DNA of 56,503 bases from Streptomyces aureus. GTDB lineage: Bacteria; Actinomycetota; Actinomycetes; Streptomycetales; Streptomycetaceae. This document shows, in pieces, positions 1-8,288 of this stretch. The stretch is from assembly GCF_001418135.1 (NCBI RefSeq), contig NZ_LIPQ01000024.1, positions 1-56,503 on the forward strand, written 5' to 3'. Both the position numbers and the translations under genes were made by a program. The notes beneath the pieces were generated by a model. It did not search any database and was not told the DNA's origin. It was given only the letters and a program-made list of their open reading frames with translations. Numbering within the stretch: the stretch's first letter is position 1; the number at the start of each line of letters is the position of its first letter.

Positions 1-164
1 GGTGTATAGGAGACAGTCCTGAGGCAGGGGCCGGTACACCGCGGCGGGCCCGCGGGCGTACCGGCCCCGGGACCCGCGGCGCGCGCGGACGGGCCGCGCG
101 CGCCCCACTATCGCGGCTGCCACCACGCCTCCGCCAGCACTTCGCCCCGCGTCGCCGCACCAAT

Positions 165-180
165 ATTGGTCTCTACCACT
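165..180. promoter_or_regulatory. possible DasR-like (dre) site
   Basis: The 16 bases match 13 of 16 positions of the DasR operator consensus as I remember it (ACTGGTCTAGACCACT); the differences are at positions 2, 9 and 10. It lies 55 bp before the kinase gene start and could also serve a gene left of the window. A chance match to a GntR-type palindrome is possible. Confidence 0.25.
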
Positions 181-234
181 GACGGCGGTACCTCCCTGAC
201 CTGCGACGGTCCCCCACTCCCCTACCCTGGGCCC

Positions 235-864
235 ATGAACGACCTCGATCGCGCGGCCCACGCGCTGCTCCGGCTGCCGCCCTCCTGCGGACCGGTCCGG
301 CTGATCGCGGTCGACGGCCACGCGGGATCCGGCAAGTCCACGCTCGCCGCCCGCCTCTCCACCGCCCTGGGCGACGCCCCCGTCCTCCACCTCGACGACC
401 TCGCCACGCACGAGGAGCTCTTCGCGTGGACCGAGCGGCTGCGGGAACAGGTCCTCGACCCCCTCGCGCGCGGCGAGAGCGCGTCGTACCGCCCGTACGA
501 CTGGAACCTCCGCCGCTTCGGCGAGGCGCGTGAGCTCCCGCCGGCCCCGGTCGTCCTCGTCGAGGGGGTCGGCGCGGGCCGGGCGGTGGTGCGGCCGTTC
601 CTCGCGTGGCTGCTGTGGATGGAGCGCGGTGCCGAGGAGTCGTGGGCGCGGGGCCGCCATCGGGACGGCCCGGACCAGGCCGCTTTCTGGGACGGCTGGA
701 CCGTGGCGGAGACTCGCCATTTCGCCGGGGACCCCTCCCGGCCCTTCGCCGACACCCTGGTACGCGAGTGCCGCGAGGGGTACGACTGGCTCCCCGGGCC
801 GGGCGTGACAGCGGGCGCGGACCAGATCATCACGTACCGTGACGGCTTCATGTCCGTGAACTGA
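235..864 (+). CDS. P-loop uridine kinase-like protein
   Basis: A 209-residue protein of the uridine/cytidine kinase-like P-loop family, probably a cytosolic ATP-dependent kinase of a small substrate. A Walker A motif, GHAGSGKS, lies at residues 28-35. An Asp pair follows in HLDD near residue 53, where family members bind the substrate hydroxyl, and a VVLVEG strand lies near residue 105. I chose the ATG at 235; the open frame extends 23 codons further upstream, but that part does not look coding and would run through the candidate operator. It is a single gene with no co-directional partner close by. The substrate cannot be told from sequence, so uridine kinase is a family label only. Confidence 0.75.
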   Translation: MNDLDRAAHALLRLPPSCGPVRLIAVDGHAGSGKSTLAARLSTALGDAPVLHLDDLATHEELFAWTERLREQVLDPLARGESASYRPYDWNLRRFGEARELPPAPVVLVEGVGAGRAVVRPFLAWLLWMERGAEESWARGRHRDGPDQAAFWDGWTVAETRHFAGDPSRPFADTLVRECREGYDWLPGPGVTAGADQIITYRDGFMSVN

Positions 865-903
865 GGGGCTGAAAGTCCGCTTTCGCAAGTGCCTCAACTC
901 CGC

Positions 904-933
904 TTGACCCAAGGGGCGTACAGGTCTTACGTT
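904..933 (+). promoter_or_regulatory. sigma70-type promoter before candidate sRNA
   Basis: A -35 box TTGACC (904-909) and a -10 box TACGTT (928-933) are separated by 18 bp. The predicted start, near base 940, sits directly before two hairpins and no reading frame. This is a good housekeeping (HrdB-like) promoter by eye. Confidence 0.5.
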
Positions 934-939
934 CTGAAT

Positions 940-1008
940 GTGCGGCTTTTCGGAGCCGCCGCGGACGCGAAGCCCCCGGTTGTTCCCCCGTGATCGGGGG
1001 CTTCGTTC
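940..1008 (+). ncRNA. candidate small RNA or leader RNA
   Basis: A transcript from the promoter at 904-933 would be about 65-70 nt. It would hold a 6-bp hairpin (942-947 with 954-959) and then an 11-bp hairpin (968-978 with 995-1005) whose 16-nt loop carries the C-rich run TTCCCCC. C-rich loops are typical of actinobacterial sRNAs that may pair with Shine-Dalgarno sequences. The second hairpin is followed by TTCTG and can act as the terminator. It could instead be an attenuated leader of the ATPase gene, but that gene appears to have its own promoter at 1091-1120. I do not recognise a named RNA family. Confidence 0.4.
968..1005 (+). terminator. intrinsic-type terminator hairpin
   Basis: A perfect 11-bp stem (CGAAGCCCCCG with its complement) closes a 16-nt loop, and a short T-containing tail follows. 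It is placed to end the candidate small RNA. Confidence 0.5.
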
Positions 1009-1090
1009 TGCCTCTGACGGCCCTCTCAAGGGCCCTTCGCGGCCCCTGATGCTCACCCAGGGTCACCGCTTCCGGATCATGCGCTTCTCC

Positions 1091-1120
1091 TTAAGTACGC
1101 ACCCCCTGCGCAGGTACGAT
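1091..1120 (+). promoter_or_regulatory. probable promoter of the TPR-AAA ATPase gene
   Basis: TTAAGT (1091-1096) and TACGAT (1115-1120) are 18 bp apart. Transcription would start near 1127-1129, so an RNA from here could begin at or next to a GTG codon at 1129. Confidence 0.4.
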
Positions 1121-1173
1121 GCCCCCAGGTGCGGTCAAATCCCGTCCATGCGAAGACGGTTGTGGGGGACCCG

Positions 1174-3087
1174 ATGGACATCGGCACGCAGGGCGCGCAG
1201 GCCCCGGCCGAGCTCGCCTGGCTGCGCGGAATCGACGCCTACACGATGGGCGCGTATCCGCAGGCGGAGGACGAGTTCCGGACGGCGGTAAGGATCGACC
1301 CCGGGATGGCGGACGCCTGGCTCGGGCTGCACGCGCTCCGGGTCGACACCACGACCGCGCTGCTGCGCATGTACCGCAACCGCGACCGCTTCGGCGAGCA
1401 GCGGACCCGGTACCGGCGCACCCTCAACTCCTGGTACTGGCTGGGCTGGTGGGTGCAGCCGGTCCTGGAGCGCCCGCGCGACCTGCTGCTCGCGCACGCC
1501 TCCCACTGGCTCGACGGGCGCCACGTACCGGAGCTGGACCGGGCGCTCGCGGGGCTCCCCCCGGTCGACACGGACCCCCAGGTCCGCTTTCTGCACGCCT
1601 GCCGGGCCTATCTCGTGAAGGACTGGGACCAGCTCGTCCGGCACACCGAGACCCTCGTCGACGACCCGCTGCTCGGCATCGAGGCCGGGCTCTTCGGCGG
1701 CATGGCCCGGGTGCGCCTGGAGATGTACGGGCAGGCCGAGCCGCTGCTGGCGGCCTCGCTGATGCGCTGCCGCAGCGAGCAGCCCCAGCGCAAGGAGCTG
1801 CGGTACTGGCTGGCCCGCGCCCACGAGGGGACCGGGCGCAGCGCCGCGGCGCTGCCCCTCTACCGGGCCGTGCACCGGATCGACCCCACCTTCATGGACA
1901 CGGCCGCCCGGCTCGCGGCGATCGCCGAATACGACGGCTTCGAGGGGTACGACGACCCGGCCGGGCTCGCGACGGTCGCCCTCGGCAGCGCTGGCGGCGG
2001 TCTCGGCCAGGACGCCGTGGACACCGCGCCGGGCGCCGAGCCCGACGCGGCCGGCCCGCTGGGCGACGGCGTGCGGCTCGCGCCCGATCCCGTACCGCCG
2101 GTGGCACCGGTGACGCCGCCGGAGACCGTACGCCAGAAGGCCCCGCTGCCGTCCCAGCCGGCGCCACCGCGTTTCCCGGCGGGTCCCACCGATCCGGTGC
2201 TGCTCGCGGAGGCGCTCGCCGAACTGGAGGGCATGGTCGGCCTGGAACCGGTGAAGCGGCAGGTCAAGGCGTTGTCGGCGCAGCTGGAGATGGCGCGGCT
2301 CCGCGCCGGCGAGGGCCTTCCGGTCCAGCCGCCCAAACGCCACTTCGTCTTCTCCGGCCCCTCGGGCACCGGGAAGACCACCGTCGCGCGGATCCTCGGC
2401 CGGGTCTTCTACGCCCTCGGACTGCTCGGCGGCGACCATCTCGTGGAGGCCCAACGGGCCGATCTGGTGGGCGAGTTCCTCGGGCAGACCGCGGTCAAGG
2501 CCAATGAGCTGATCGACTCGGCCGTCGGCGGGGTGCTCTTCGTGGACGAGGCGTACGCCCTCTCCAACACCGGCTACAGCAAGGGCGACGCCTACGGGGA
2601 CGAGGCCCTCCAGGTGCTCCTCAAGCGGGCCGAGGACAACCGCGACCATCTCGTGGTCATCCTGGCCGGCTACCCGGAGGGCATGGACCGGCTGCTCAAC
2701 ACCAACCCCGGTCTCTCCTCCCGGTTCACCACCCGGGTGGACTTCCCCTCGTACCAGCCGCTGGAACTCACCGCCATCGGTGAGGTCCTCGCGGCGGCCA
2801 ACGGCGACGGCTGGGACGACGAGGCCCGCGAGGAGCTGCGTTCGATCAGCGGGCACGTCGTCGAGCAGGGCTGGATCGACGAGCTGGGCAACGGCCGCTT
2901 CCTGCGCACCCTGTACGAGAAGTCCTGCGCCTACCGCGATCTGCGGCTCTCCGGCTACGCCAGCACCCCGACCCGGGAGGATCTGGCGACCCTCCGGCTC
3001 GCCGACCTGATGCAGGCCTACGGCGAGGTCCTGTCGGGCCGCGGCCCGATCGACCGCGGCCCCCAGCAGGAGCCCCCGGGCTACTAG
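1174..3087 (+). CDS. TPR-AAA+ ATPase of the CbxX/CfxQ (EccA-like) type
   Basis: A 637-residue cytosolic protein. The first 260 or so residues are helical TPR-like repeats. A Pro/Gly/Asp-rich linker follows (about 260-350), then an AAA+ module of the CbxX/CfxQ family with Walker A GPSGTGKT (395-402), Walker B VLFVDEAYAL (catalytic D458-E459) and an SSRF arginine-finger region. The same architecture occurs in EccA of type VII secretion, but no Esx or Ecc gene is nearby, so a remodelling role is all that can be inferred. I chose ATG 1174, preceded by GGGGGA. An in-frame GTG at 1129 lies almost at the predicted transcription start and could give a leaderless product 15 residues longer. Confidence 0.85.
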   Translation: MDIGTQGAQAPAELAWLRGIDAYTMGAYPQAEDEFRTAVRIDPGMADAWLGLHALRVDTTTALLRMYRNRDRFGEQRTRYRRTLNSWYWLGWWVQPVLERPRDLLLAHASHWLDGRHVPELDRALAGLPPVDTDPQVRFLHACRAYLVKDWDQLVRHTETLVDDPLLGIEAGLFGGMARVRLEMYGQAEPLLAASLMRCRSEQPQRKELRYWLARAHEGTGRSAAALPLYRAVHRIDPTFMDTAARLAAIAEYDGFEGYDDPAGLATVALGSAGGGLGQDAVDTAPGAEPDAAGPLGDGVRLAPDPVPPVAPVTPPETVRQKAPLPSQPAPPRFPAGPTDPVLLAEALAELEGMVGLEPVKRQVKALSAQLEMARLRAGEGLPVQPPKRHFVFSGPSGTGKTTVARILGRVFYALGLLGGDHLVEAQRADLVGEFLGQTAVKANELIDSAVGGVLFVDEAYALSNTGYSKGDAYGDEALQVLLKRAEDNRDHLVVILAGYPEGMDRLLNTNPGLSSRFTTRVDFPSYQPLELTAIGEVLAAANGDGWDDEAREELRSISGHVVEQGWIDELGNGRFLRTLYEKSCAYRDLRLSGYASTPTREDLATLRLADLMQAYGEVLSGRGPIDRGPQQEPPGY

Positions 3088-3174
3088 GGAGTGTCTTGTC
3101 GATCGCTCCCTGATCCGGCCTGATCGGCAAGGCGCCCCCTGGGCCCGCTGCCGGAACGAGGGGACGCGGCGACC

Positions 3175-3206
3175 GGCGGGGCGGGCCCCGGAAGGCCCGC
3201 CCCGCC
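3175..3206. terminator. bidirectional terminator between convergent genes
   Basis: A perfect 13-bp GC stem (3175-3187 with 3194-3206) with a 6-nt loop lies between the convergent ATPase and CNNM-family genes, so it can serve both strands. Confidence 0.6.
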
Positions 3207-3219
3207 GTGCGCCCCGCTC

Positions 3220-4269
3220 CTACGCGGTGGGCACCCAGTCCGACGCGACCCGGTGGGCGGGGTCGCGGACCTCGCCCACCAGCATCTCCAGGACGTCCTC
3301 CAGGGCGACCAGGCCGAGCACCCGGCCCGAGCCGTCAGCGACCTGCGCCAGATGGGTCGCGGCGCGGCGCATCACGGTGAGGGCGTCGTCGAGGGGCAGT
3401 TCGGCGCGGAGCGTGGCCATCGGCCGCCACAGCCGCTGGGGCACCGCCCGCTCCCGTTCGTCCAGGTCGAGGACGTCCTTCACGTGCACGAAGCCCAGGA
3501 AGGCCGTGCCCGTCCCGGCGCGGACCGGGAAGCGCGAGTACCCGGTGCGCACGGTCAGCTCCTCGATCTCGCGGGGGGTGACCGTCGGCGGGACCGTGAC
3601 CACGGAGGTCGATGCGATGAGGACGTCCGTCACCGGGCGGGTGCCCAGTTCGAGGGCGTCCTCCAGGCGCTCCTGCTCGGCCGGGTCGAGCAGTCCGGCC
3701 TGGCCGGCGTCCTCGACGAGGCGGCCGAGCTGGGCGCTGGTGAAGACCGCCTCCACCTCGTCCTTCGGCTCGACCTTGAACGCCCGCAGGACGAGCCGGG
3801 CGCAGGCGCCGAGCGCGGCCGTCACGGGCCGGCAGAGCCGGGCGAAGCCGACCAGTCCGGGGGCGAGCCAGAGCGCGGTCCGCTCGGGCGCGGCCATCGC
3901 CAGGTTCTTCGGGACCATCTCGCCGATGACGAGGTGGAGGAAGACGACCGCGGCGAGGGCGATGACATAGCCGAGCGGATGGATGAGCCCCTCCGGGACC
4001 CCGGCCGCGTGGAAGACGGGTTCGAGGAGACGGGCCACGGTCGGCTCGGCGACGGCACCGAGCGTCAGCGAGCAGACGGTGATGCCGAACTGCGCGGCCG
4101 CCATCATCTGCGGCAGATTCTCCAGACCGTGCAGGACCTGCTTGGCACGGGCGCCGCCGAGCGGCTCGATCTGACTGCGGCGCACGGAGACGAGCGCGAA
4201 CTCCGCGCCGACGAAGAAGCCGTTGGCCAGGACGAGGAGGACGGCGAAGAGAAGCGGAAGGGTACTCAT
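3220..4269 (-). CDS. CNNM/HlyC-family membrane protein, CBS domains
   Basis: A 349-residue membrane protein. An N-terminal DUF21/CNNM transmembrane domain (about residues 1-180, opening with a long hydrophobic segment and the family signature ANGFFVGAEFALV) is followed by a CBS pair (about 200-330). Unlike its upstream neighbour it ends after the CBS pair and lacks the C-terminal CorC/HlyC domain. The family is linked to Mg2+/Co2+ handling; the old name hemolysin is misleading. Its ATG overlaps the stop of the upstream paralogue (ATGA, 4 nt), so the two are translationally coupled and may form a hetero-oligomer. Confidence 0.85.
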   Translation of the reverse strand: MSTLPLLFAVLLVLANGFFVGAEFALVSVRRSQIEPLGGARAKQVLHGLENLPQMMAAAQFGITVCSLTLGAVAEPTVARLLEPVFHAAGVPEGLIHPLGYVIALAAVVFLHLVIGEMVPKNLAMAAPERTALWLAPGLVGFARLCRPVTAALGACARLVLRAFKVEPKDEVEAVFTSAQLGRLVEDAGQAGLLDPAEQERLEDALELGTRPVTDVLIASTSVVTVPPTVTPREIEELTVRTGYSRFPVRAGTGTAFLGFVHVKDVLDLDERERAVPQRLWRPMATLRAELPLDDALTVMRRAATHLAQVADGSGRVLGLVALEDVLEMLVGEVRDPAHRVASDWVPTA

Positions 4270-5696
4270 CGGACCGCCTCCGCCACGACGGGAACCGGCC
4301 CGTCCAGGTGGCCGGCAGCCGGATCCGGCTCGGACGCCGGGCCGGACAGCGGTTCCGACGCCGGACCGGGCACGGGGTCGGACTCCGGGTCCGTCCGCAC
4401 GATCCGTACGCGCTCGGCGCGGTAGCGGTCGACCTGGCGCACCGAGAGCCGCCAGCCGGGCAGTTCGGCCCGGTCGCCGGCGGCGGGGATGCGCCCCAGG
4501 AGATCGGCGACGAGCCCGGCGACGGTCTCGTACGGCCCGTCGGGCACGTCGAGGCCTATCCGGCGCAGGATGTGGACCCGGCAGGAGCCGTCGGCCTCCC
4601 AGGCGGGCCGGCCGTCCTCGGCGGGAGCGGCGGCCAGCTCGGGCCGTCCGTCGGCCACCGTGTCGTGCTCGTCGCGGACCTCGCCGACGAGCTCCTCGAC
4701 GATGTCCTCCAGGGTGACGACGCCGGCCGTGCCGCCGTACTCGTCGACGACCACCGCGATCGGCTGCTCCCGGCGCAGCCGCTCCAGAAGGGTCTGGGCG
4801 GGCAGCGTCTCGGGCACGAGGAGCGGCGGGACCGCGATCCGGCCGACGGGGGTGCGCAGCCGGGCGTGCGGTGCGACGGCGAGCGCGTCCTTGAGGTGGA
4901 CCATGCCGACGATCTCGTCGATGCGGTCGCGGTAGACGGGGAAGCGCGAGAGGCCGGTGGCCCGGGTGAGGTTGACGACGTCGGCCGCGGTGGCGTCCCA
5001 CTGGAGGGCGCTCACCTTCACGCGCGGGGTCATGACCTGCTCGGCGGTGAGGCCGCCGAGGGACAGGGTCCGTACGAAGAGGTCGGCGGTGTCCTGTTCG
5101 AGGGCGCCGGCCAGGGCGGAGTGCCGGGCCAGGGAGACCAGCTCGCCGGGGGTGCGGACGGAGTCCAGCTCCTCGGTGGGCTCGACGCCCAGGAGGCGTA
5201 CGAGCCGGTTCGCGACCCGGTTGAGCAGCGAGATCACCGGCCGGAAGAGGGCGGAGAAGTACCGCTGCGGGGTGGCGACGAAGCGGGCCACCTGGAGCGG
5301 CCGGGAGACCGCCCAGTTCTTCGGTACGAGCTCGCCGACCACCATCTGGACGGCGGAGGCGAGCAGCATCCCGATCACCACCGCGATCCCGGAGACGGCC
5401 CCGGCGGGCAGTCCGGTCGCGGTGAGCGGTCCGTGCAGCAGTCCGGCGAGCGCGGGCTCGGCGAGCATGCCGACGACCAGGGAGGTGATGGTGATGCCCA
5501 GCTGCGTGCCGGAGAGCTGGAAGGACAGCTCGCGCAGGGCGGTGACGACGGTGCGGGCGCGCCGGTCGCCGGCGGCCGCGGCCCGCTCGGCCTCGGCGCG
5601 TTCGACGGTCACGAGTCCGAACTCGGCGGCCACGAAGAAGCCGTTGGCGAGGATCAGGACGAAGGCCGCGACGAGCAGCAGAAGGGAGATGATCAT
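4266..5696 (-). CDS. CNNM/HlyC-family membrane protein with CorC domain
   Basis: A 476-residue paralogue of the downstream gene. It has a DUF21/CNNM membrane domain (about 1-190, signature ANGFFVAAEFGLV), a CBS pair (about 210-330) containing the conserved VVDEYGGTAGVVTLEDI block, and a C-terminal CorC_HlyC transporter-associated domain (about 340-410), then an acidic, Pro/Ser-rich tail with repeated GPASEP-type pieces. A role in divalent metal efflux or homeostasis follows from the family and is not shown here. It is the first gene of a two-gene operon. Confidence 0.87.
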   Translation of the reverse strand: MIISLLLLVAAFVLILANGFFVAAEFGLVTVERAEAERAAAAGDRRARTVVTALRELSFQLSGTQLGITITSLVVGMLAEPALAGLLHGPLTATGLPAGAVSGIAVVIGMLLASAVQMVVGELVPKNWAVSRPLQVARFVATPQRYFSALFRPVISLLNRVANRLVRLLGVEPTEELDSVRTPGELVSLARHSALAGALEQDTADLFVRTLSLGGLTAEQVMTPRVKVSALQWDATAADVVNLTRATGLSRFPVYRDRIDEIVGMVHLKDALAVAPHARLRTPVGRIAVPPLLVPETLPAQTLLERLRREQPIAVVVDEYGGTAGVVTLEDIVEELVGEVRDEHDTVADGRPELAAAPAEDGRPAWEADGSCRVHILRRIGLDVPDGPYETVAGLVADLLGRIPAAGDRAELPGWRLSVRQVDRYRAERVRIVRTDPESDPVPGPASEPLSGPASEPDPAAGHLDGPVPVVAEAVR

Positions 5697-6043
5697 GCCG
5701 CCGCCTCCTGGGAGGGGGCGGCGCAGGTACTACCGGACGATCCGTCCATTGCTGGAGGGAGTCACTCCTCGGGTCGAAGGGTGGCCTCGCGGGCCGCGGG
5801 AGCGCGGCCCTGCACACGCGAGGCGGTGGTGCCGCTCGGCACCACCGCCTCCAGAGTAGTCACGCGAAGGCCCCGAGGGGCAGGGGGCCGGCCCCGGATG
5901 GGGGACATCACGCGCCCGGCCGCCGGACCGCCCCGCTCAGCCCTGGCCGTCAGGCCGCCGGCTCAGCAACCCGGCCGTCGGACCGCCTGCTCAGCCACCG
6001 GCTCAGCCACCCGGCCGTCGGGCCGACCGCTCAGCCCTGGCCG
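5697..6043. other. intergenic region with terminator and short repeats
   Basis: This 347-bp gap separates the PH-domain gene from the CNNM pair, all on the minus strand. It holds the hairpin at 5821-5850 and a block of imperfect CTCAGCC/GGCCGTCGG repeats at 5918-6057. I see no supportable gene. The minus-strand promoter of the CNNM pair must lie between 5697 and about 5820, but no clear -35/-10 pair stands out. Confidence 0.6.
5821..5850 (-). terminator. terminator downstream of the rib-his-PH operon
   Basis: A perfect 13-bp stem (AGGCGGTGGTGCC with its complement) has a 4-nt loop. It lies about 200 bp after the last gene of the leftward rib operon and before the CNNM pair. Confidence 0.55.
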
Positions 6044-6057
6044 TCAGGCCGTCTGCT
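5918..6057. repeat. imperfect short repeats
   Basis: A 22-bp sequence beginning CTCAGCCCTGGCCGTC occurs exactly at 5936-5957 and 6030-6051. Between the copies there are several diverged versions of CCGGCCGTCGG and GCTCAGCC. The array runs into the last codons of the PH-domain gene, so it probably grew by slippage or local duplication at that gene's end. Confidence 0.6.
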
Positions 6058-6499
6058 CCGCGCCCGTGCCGCGGCTGTCGGCCAGGGCCCGCAGGGCGCG
6101 GGCGTCCCGGATGGCCGCCTCCTTGGCGATACCGGGCTGGATGCCCAGCGCCGGCAGGCTGGTGCCGTCACTCAGGTCGAGGAAGACCCAGGGGTCGCCG
6201 GGGCGCAGGTTGACCTTGAGGATCTCCGCCCAGGCCAGCCGCCGGGTCCGGGTGATGTTGACGACCGTGACGCCCTCGTCGTCGGCGACGACCCTGGGAC
6301 GGCTCAGCAGCAGCAGGCCTCCGGAGATCAGCGCCGCGGTGAAGAAGAAGCTGGCGCGCTCCCCGGGGCCGAGCCGCTCCAGCATCACCGCCACGACGCT
6401 GATGACAGCGAAGATCGCGACGCTCATCGCGATCAGGACGACCCGGGTGCGCCCGGGGCGGAACGTGACCGGCAGGACGGGCGTCTGTGCTTCGGACAT
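6044..6499 (-). CDS. PH-domain membrane protein
   Basis: A 151-residue protein. Two hydrophobic segments (about residues 19-40 and 50-65) form a membrane hairpin. A bacterial PH-like domain follows, with the pattern VVADDEGVTVVNITRTRRLAW and then WVFLDLSDG, as in the small actinobacterial family related to the mycobacterial CFP-6 antigen. It starts 42 bp after hisG and is probably the last gene of the rib/his transcript. The function is unknown; membrane anchoring with a cytosolic PH face is the reasonable reading. Confidence 0.75.
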   Translation of the reverse strand: MSEAQTPVLPVTFRPGRTRVVLIAMSVAIFAVISVVAVMLERLGPGERASFFFTAALISGGLLLLSRPRVVADDEGVTVVNITRTRRLAWAEILKVNLRPGDPWVFLDLSDGTSLPALGIQPGIAKEAAIRDARALRALADSRGTGAEQTA

Positions 6500-6540
6500 C
6501 GGTGGTTCCTCGGGGCCTTCGGTGCGGGCGGTCCGTGCCG

Positions 6541-7389
6541 TCAGAGGCGGCAGGCGTGGATGGCGGTGGTGAGGATGGCGCGGGCACCGATCTCGTACAG
6601 GTCGTCCATGATCCGCTGCGCCTCCTTGGCGGGGACCATCGCGCGGACGGCGACCCAGCCCTCGTTGTGCAGCGGGGAGACGGTCGGCGACTCCAGGCCC
6701 GGGGTGAGGGCGACGGCCTGCTCCAGGTGCTCGGCGCGGCAGTCGTAGTCCATCATCACGTACGAGCGGGCGACGAGGACGCCCTGGAGGCGGCGCAGGA
6801 ACTGCTGGACCTGCGGGTTGTCGTCGGTGGCGCCGTGGCGGCGGACCACGACGGCCTCGGAGGTGAGGATCGGCTCGCCGATGACCTCCAGTCCGGCGTT
6901 GCGCAGGCTGGTGCCGGTCTCGACGACGTCCGCGATGATCTGGGCGACGCCCAGCTGGATCGCGGTCTCGACGGCGCCGTCCAGGTGCACGACGGAGGCG
7001 TCGATGCCCTGGTCGGCGAGGTGCTTGGCGACGATGCCCTCGTAGGAGGTGGCGATCGTCATGCCGCCGAAGTCCTCGGGACCGTTCGCGGTGCCCGGAC
7101 GGGTGGCGTACCGGAAGGTGGAGCGGCCGAAGTTCAGCGCGAGGATCTCCTCGGCGCTGGCGCCGGAGTCCAGGAGCAGGTCACGGCCGGTGATGCCGAT
7201 GTCCAGCTTCCCGGAGGCGACGTAGATCGCGATGTCCTTCGGGCGCAGGTAGAAGAACTCGACCTCGTTGTCGGGGTCGATGACGACGAGCTCCTTGGAC
7301 TCCTTGCGCTGGCGGTAGCCGGCCTCATGGAGCATTGCCGACGCAGGTCCGGAGAGGGAACCCTTGTTGGGAACGGCGATGCGCAGCAT
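6541..7389 (-). CDS. hisG: ATP phosphoribosyltransferase (HisG)
   Basis: A 282-residue long-form HisG. It catalyses the first step of histidine synthesis, joining ATP and PRPP to phosphoribosyl-ATP. The N-terminus LRIAVPNKGSLSGPA is the family signature, ITGRDLL and the PRPP-loop region EIVADVVETGTSLRNAGL-like block (here split as IIADVVETGTS and LRNAGLEV) follow, and the C-terminal ACT-like regulatory domain for histidine feedback is present. The ATG at 7389 has a good AAGGAAG ribosome site. It lies 66 bp after hisE, at the end of the riboflavin operon. Confidence 0.95.
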   Translation of the reverse strand: MLRIAVPNKGSLSGPASAMLHEAGYRQRKESKELVVIDPDNEVEFFYLRPKDIAIYVASGKLDIGITGRDLLLDSGASAEEILALNFGRSTFRYATRPGTANGPEDFGGMTIATSYEGIVAKHLADQGIDASVVHLDGAVETAIQLGVAQIIADVVETGTSLRNAGLEVIGEPILTSEAVVVRRHGATDDNPQVQQFLRRLQGVLVARSYVMMDYDCRAEHLEQAVALTPGLESPTVSPLHNEGWVAVRAMVPAKEAQRIMDDLYEIGARAILTTAIHACRL

Positions 7390-7455
7390 GGGGTGAGCTT
7401 CCTTTGCCTGGGAGTGGTGGGGAGTCCGGGGCGGCACGCGCCCGGAGGGGTGTGC

Positions 7456-7737
7456 TCAGAGGTGGGCGTAGACGTCGTCGAGCGAGATCCCGCGGGCGAC
7501 CATCATCACCTGGACGTGGTACAGCAGCTGCGAGATCTCCTCGGCGGCGGCTTCCTTGCCCTCGTGCTCGGCGGCCATCCAGACCTCGGCGGCCTCTTCG
7601 ACGACCTTCTTGCCGATGGCATGGACGCCCTTGTCCACCAGTTCCGCGGTGCGGGAGGTGGCCGGGTCGCCGGTCTCGGCCTTGAGCTTGAGCTCGGCGA
7701 AGAGCTCTTCGAAGGTTTTACGGGTTCCGTTCGCCAT
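7456..7737 (-). CDS. hisE: phosphoribosyl-ATP pyrophosphohydrolase (HisE)
   Basis: A 93-residue cytosolic enzyme of the all-alpha NTP pyrophosphatase (MazG-like) fold that turns phosphoribosyl-ATP into phosphoribosyl-AMP, the second step of histidine synthesis. The metal-binding pattern [13 protein letters not shown] and EEISQLLYH is complete. I chose the ATG giving [12 protein letters not shown], the usual family start. An in-frame ATG 12 codons upstream overlaps the ribH stop (TGATG) and could allow coupled translation of a longer form. It sits directly between ribH and hisG. Confidence 0.93.
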   Translation of the reverse strand: MANGTRKTFEELFAELKLKAETGDPATSRTAELVDKGVHAIGKKVVEEAAEVWMAAEHEGKEAAAEEISQLLYHVQVMMVARGISLDDVYAHL

Positions 7738-7772
7738 GATGGTCCTAAGAGTACGGGGTAAGGGTCGCGTCA

Positions 7773-8258
7773 TCAGCGCCAGGGTTCGCTCACCGTGCGC
7801 AGCGTGGTCGCGGTCGCGACGGCGGCGGTGACGGCCTCGTGGCCCTTGTCCTCGCTGGATCCTTCGAGGCCGGCCCGGTCGAGGGCCTGCTCTTCGGTGT
7901 CGACGGTGAGGACACCGAATCCGACGGGTACGCCGGTGTCGATCGAGACCTGGGTGAGGCCGTGGGTGACGCCCTGGCACACGTACTCGAAGTGCGGCGT
8001 TCCGCCGCGGATGACGACGCCGAGCGCCACGATGGCATCGTAGCCGCGCCCCGCGAGGACCTTCGCCACGACCGGGAGCTCGAAGCTGCCGGGGACGCGG
8101 AGGAGGGTCGGCTCCTCGATGCCCAGCTCGCTCAGGGCGCGCAGGGCGCCGTCGACGAGACCGTCCATGATCTTCTCGTGCCACTGCGCCGCGATGACCG
8201 CGACCCGCAGGTCGCCGCAGTTCTTCACGCTGAGGACGGGTGCGCCCTTGCCGCTCAT
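7773..8258 (-). CDS. ribH: 6,7-dimethyl-8-ribityllumazine synthase
   Basis: A 161-residue lumazine synthase. It condenses 5-amino-6-ribitylaminouracil with 3,4-dihydroxy-2-butanone 4-phosphate, the penultimate step of riboflavin synthesis, and family members form 60-subunit capsids or pentamers. The visible signatures are [31 protein letters not shown] and [17 protein letters not shown] with the catalytic His in PHFEY. Length is normal. It is the fifth gene of the rib operon, 30 bp after ribBA. Confidence 0.96.
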   Translation of the reverse strand: MSGKGAPVLSVKNCGDLRVAVIAAQWHEKIMDGLVDGALRALSELGIEEPTLLRVPGSFELPVVAKVLAGRGYDAIVALGVVIRGGTPHFEYVCQGVTHGLTQVSIDTGVPVGFGVLTVDTEEQALDRAGLEGSSEDKGHEAVTAAVATATTLRTVSEPWR

Positions 8259-8288
8259 GATTCTCCTTGCAGGTGGATACGTACGTGA

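Noticed and set aside
938..1291. A 117-codon open frame over the candidate sRNA.
   Set aside because: No ribosome site, Arg/Pro/Ser-rich, and it runs into the ATPase gene in another frame.
1174..3087. Part of a type VII secretion system.
   Set aside because: No ESX component is in the neighbourhood.
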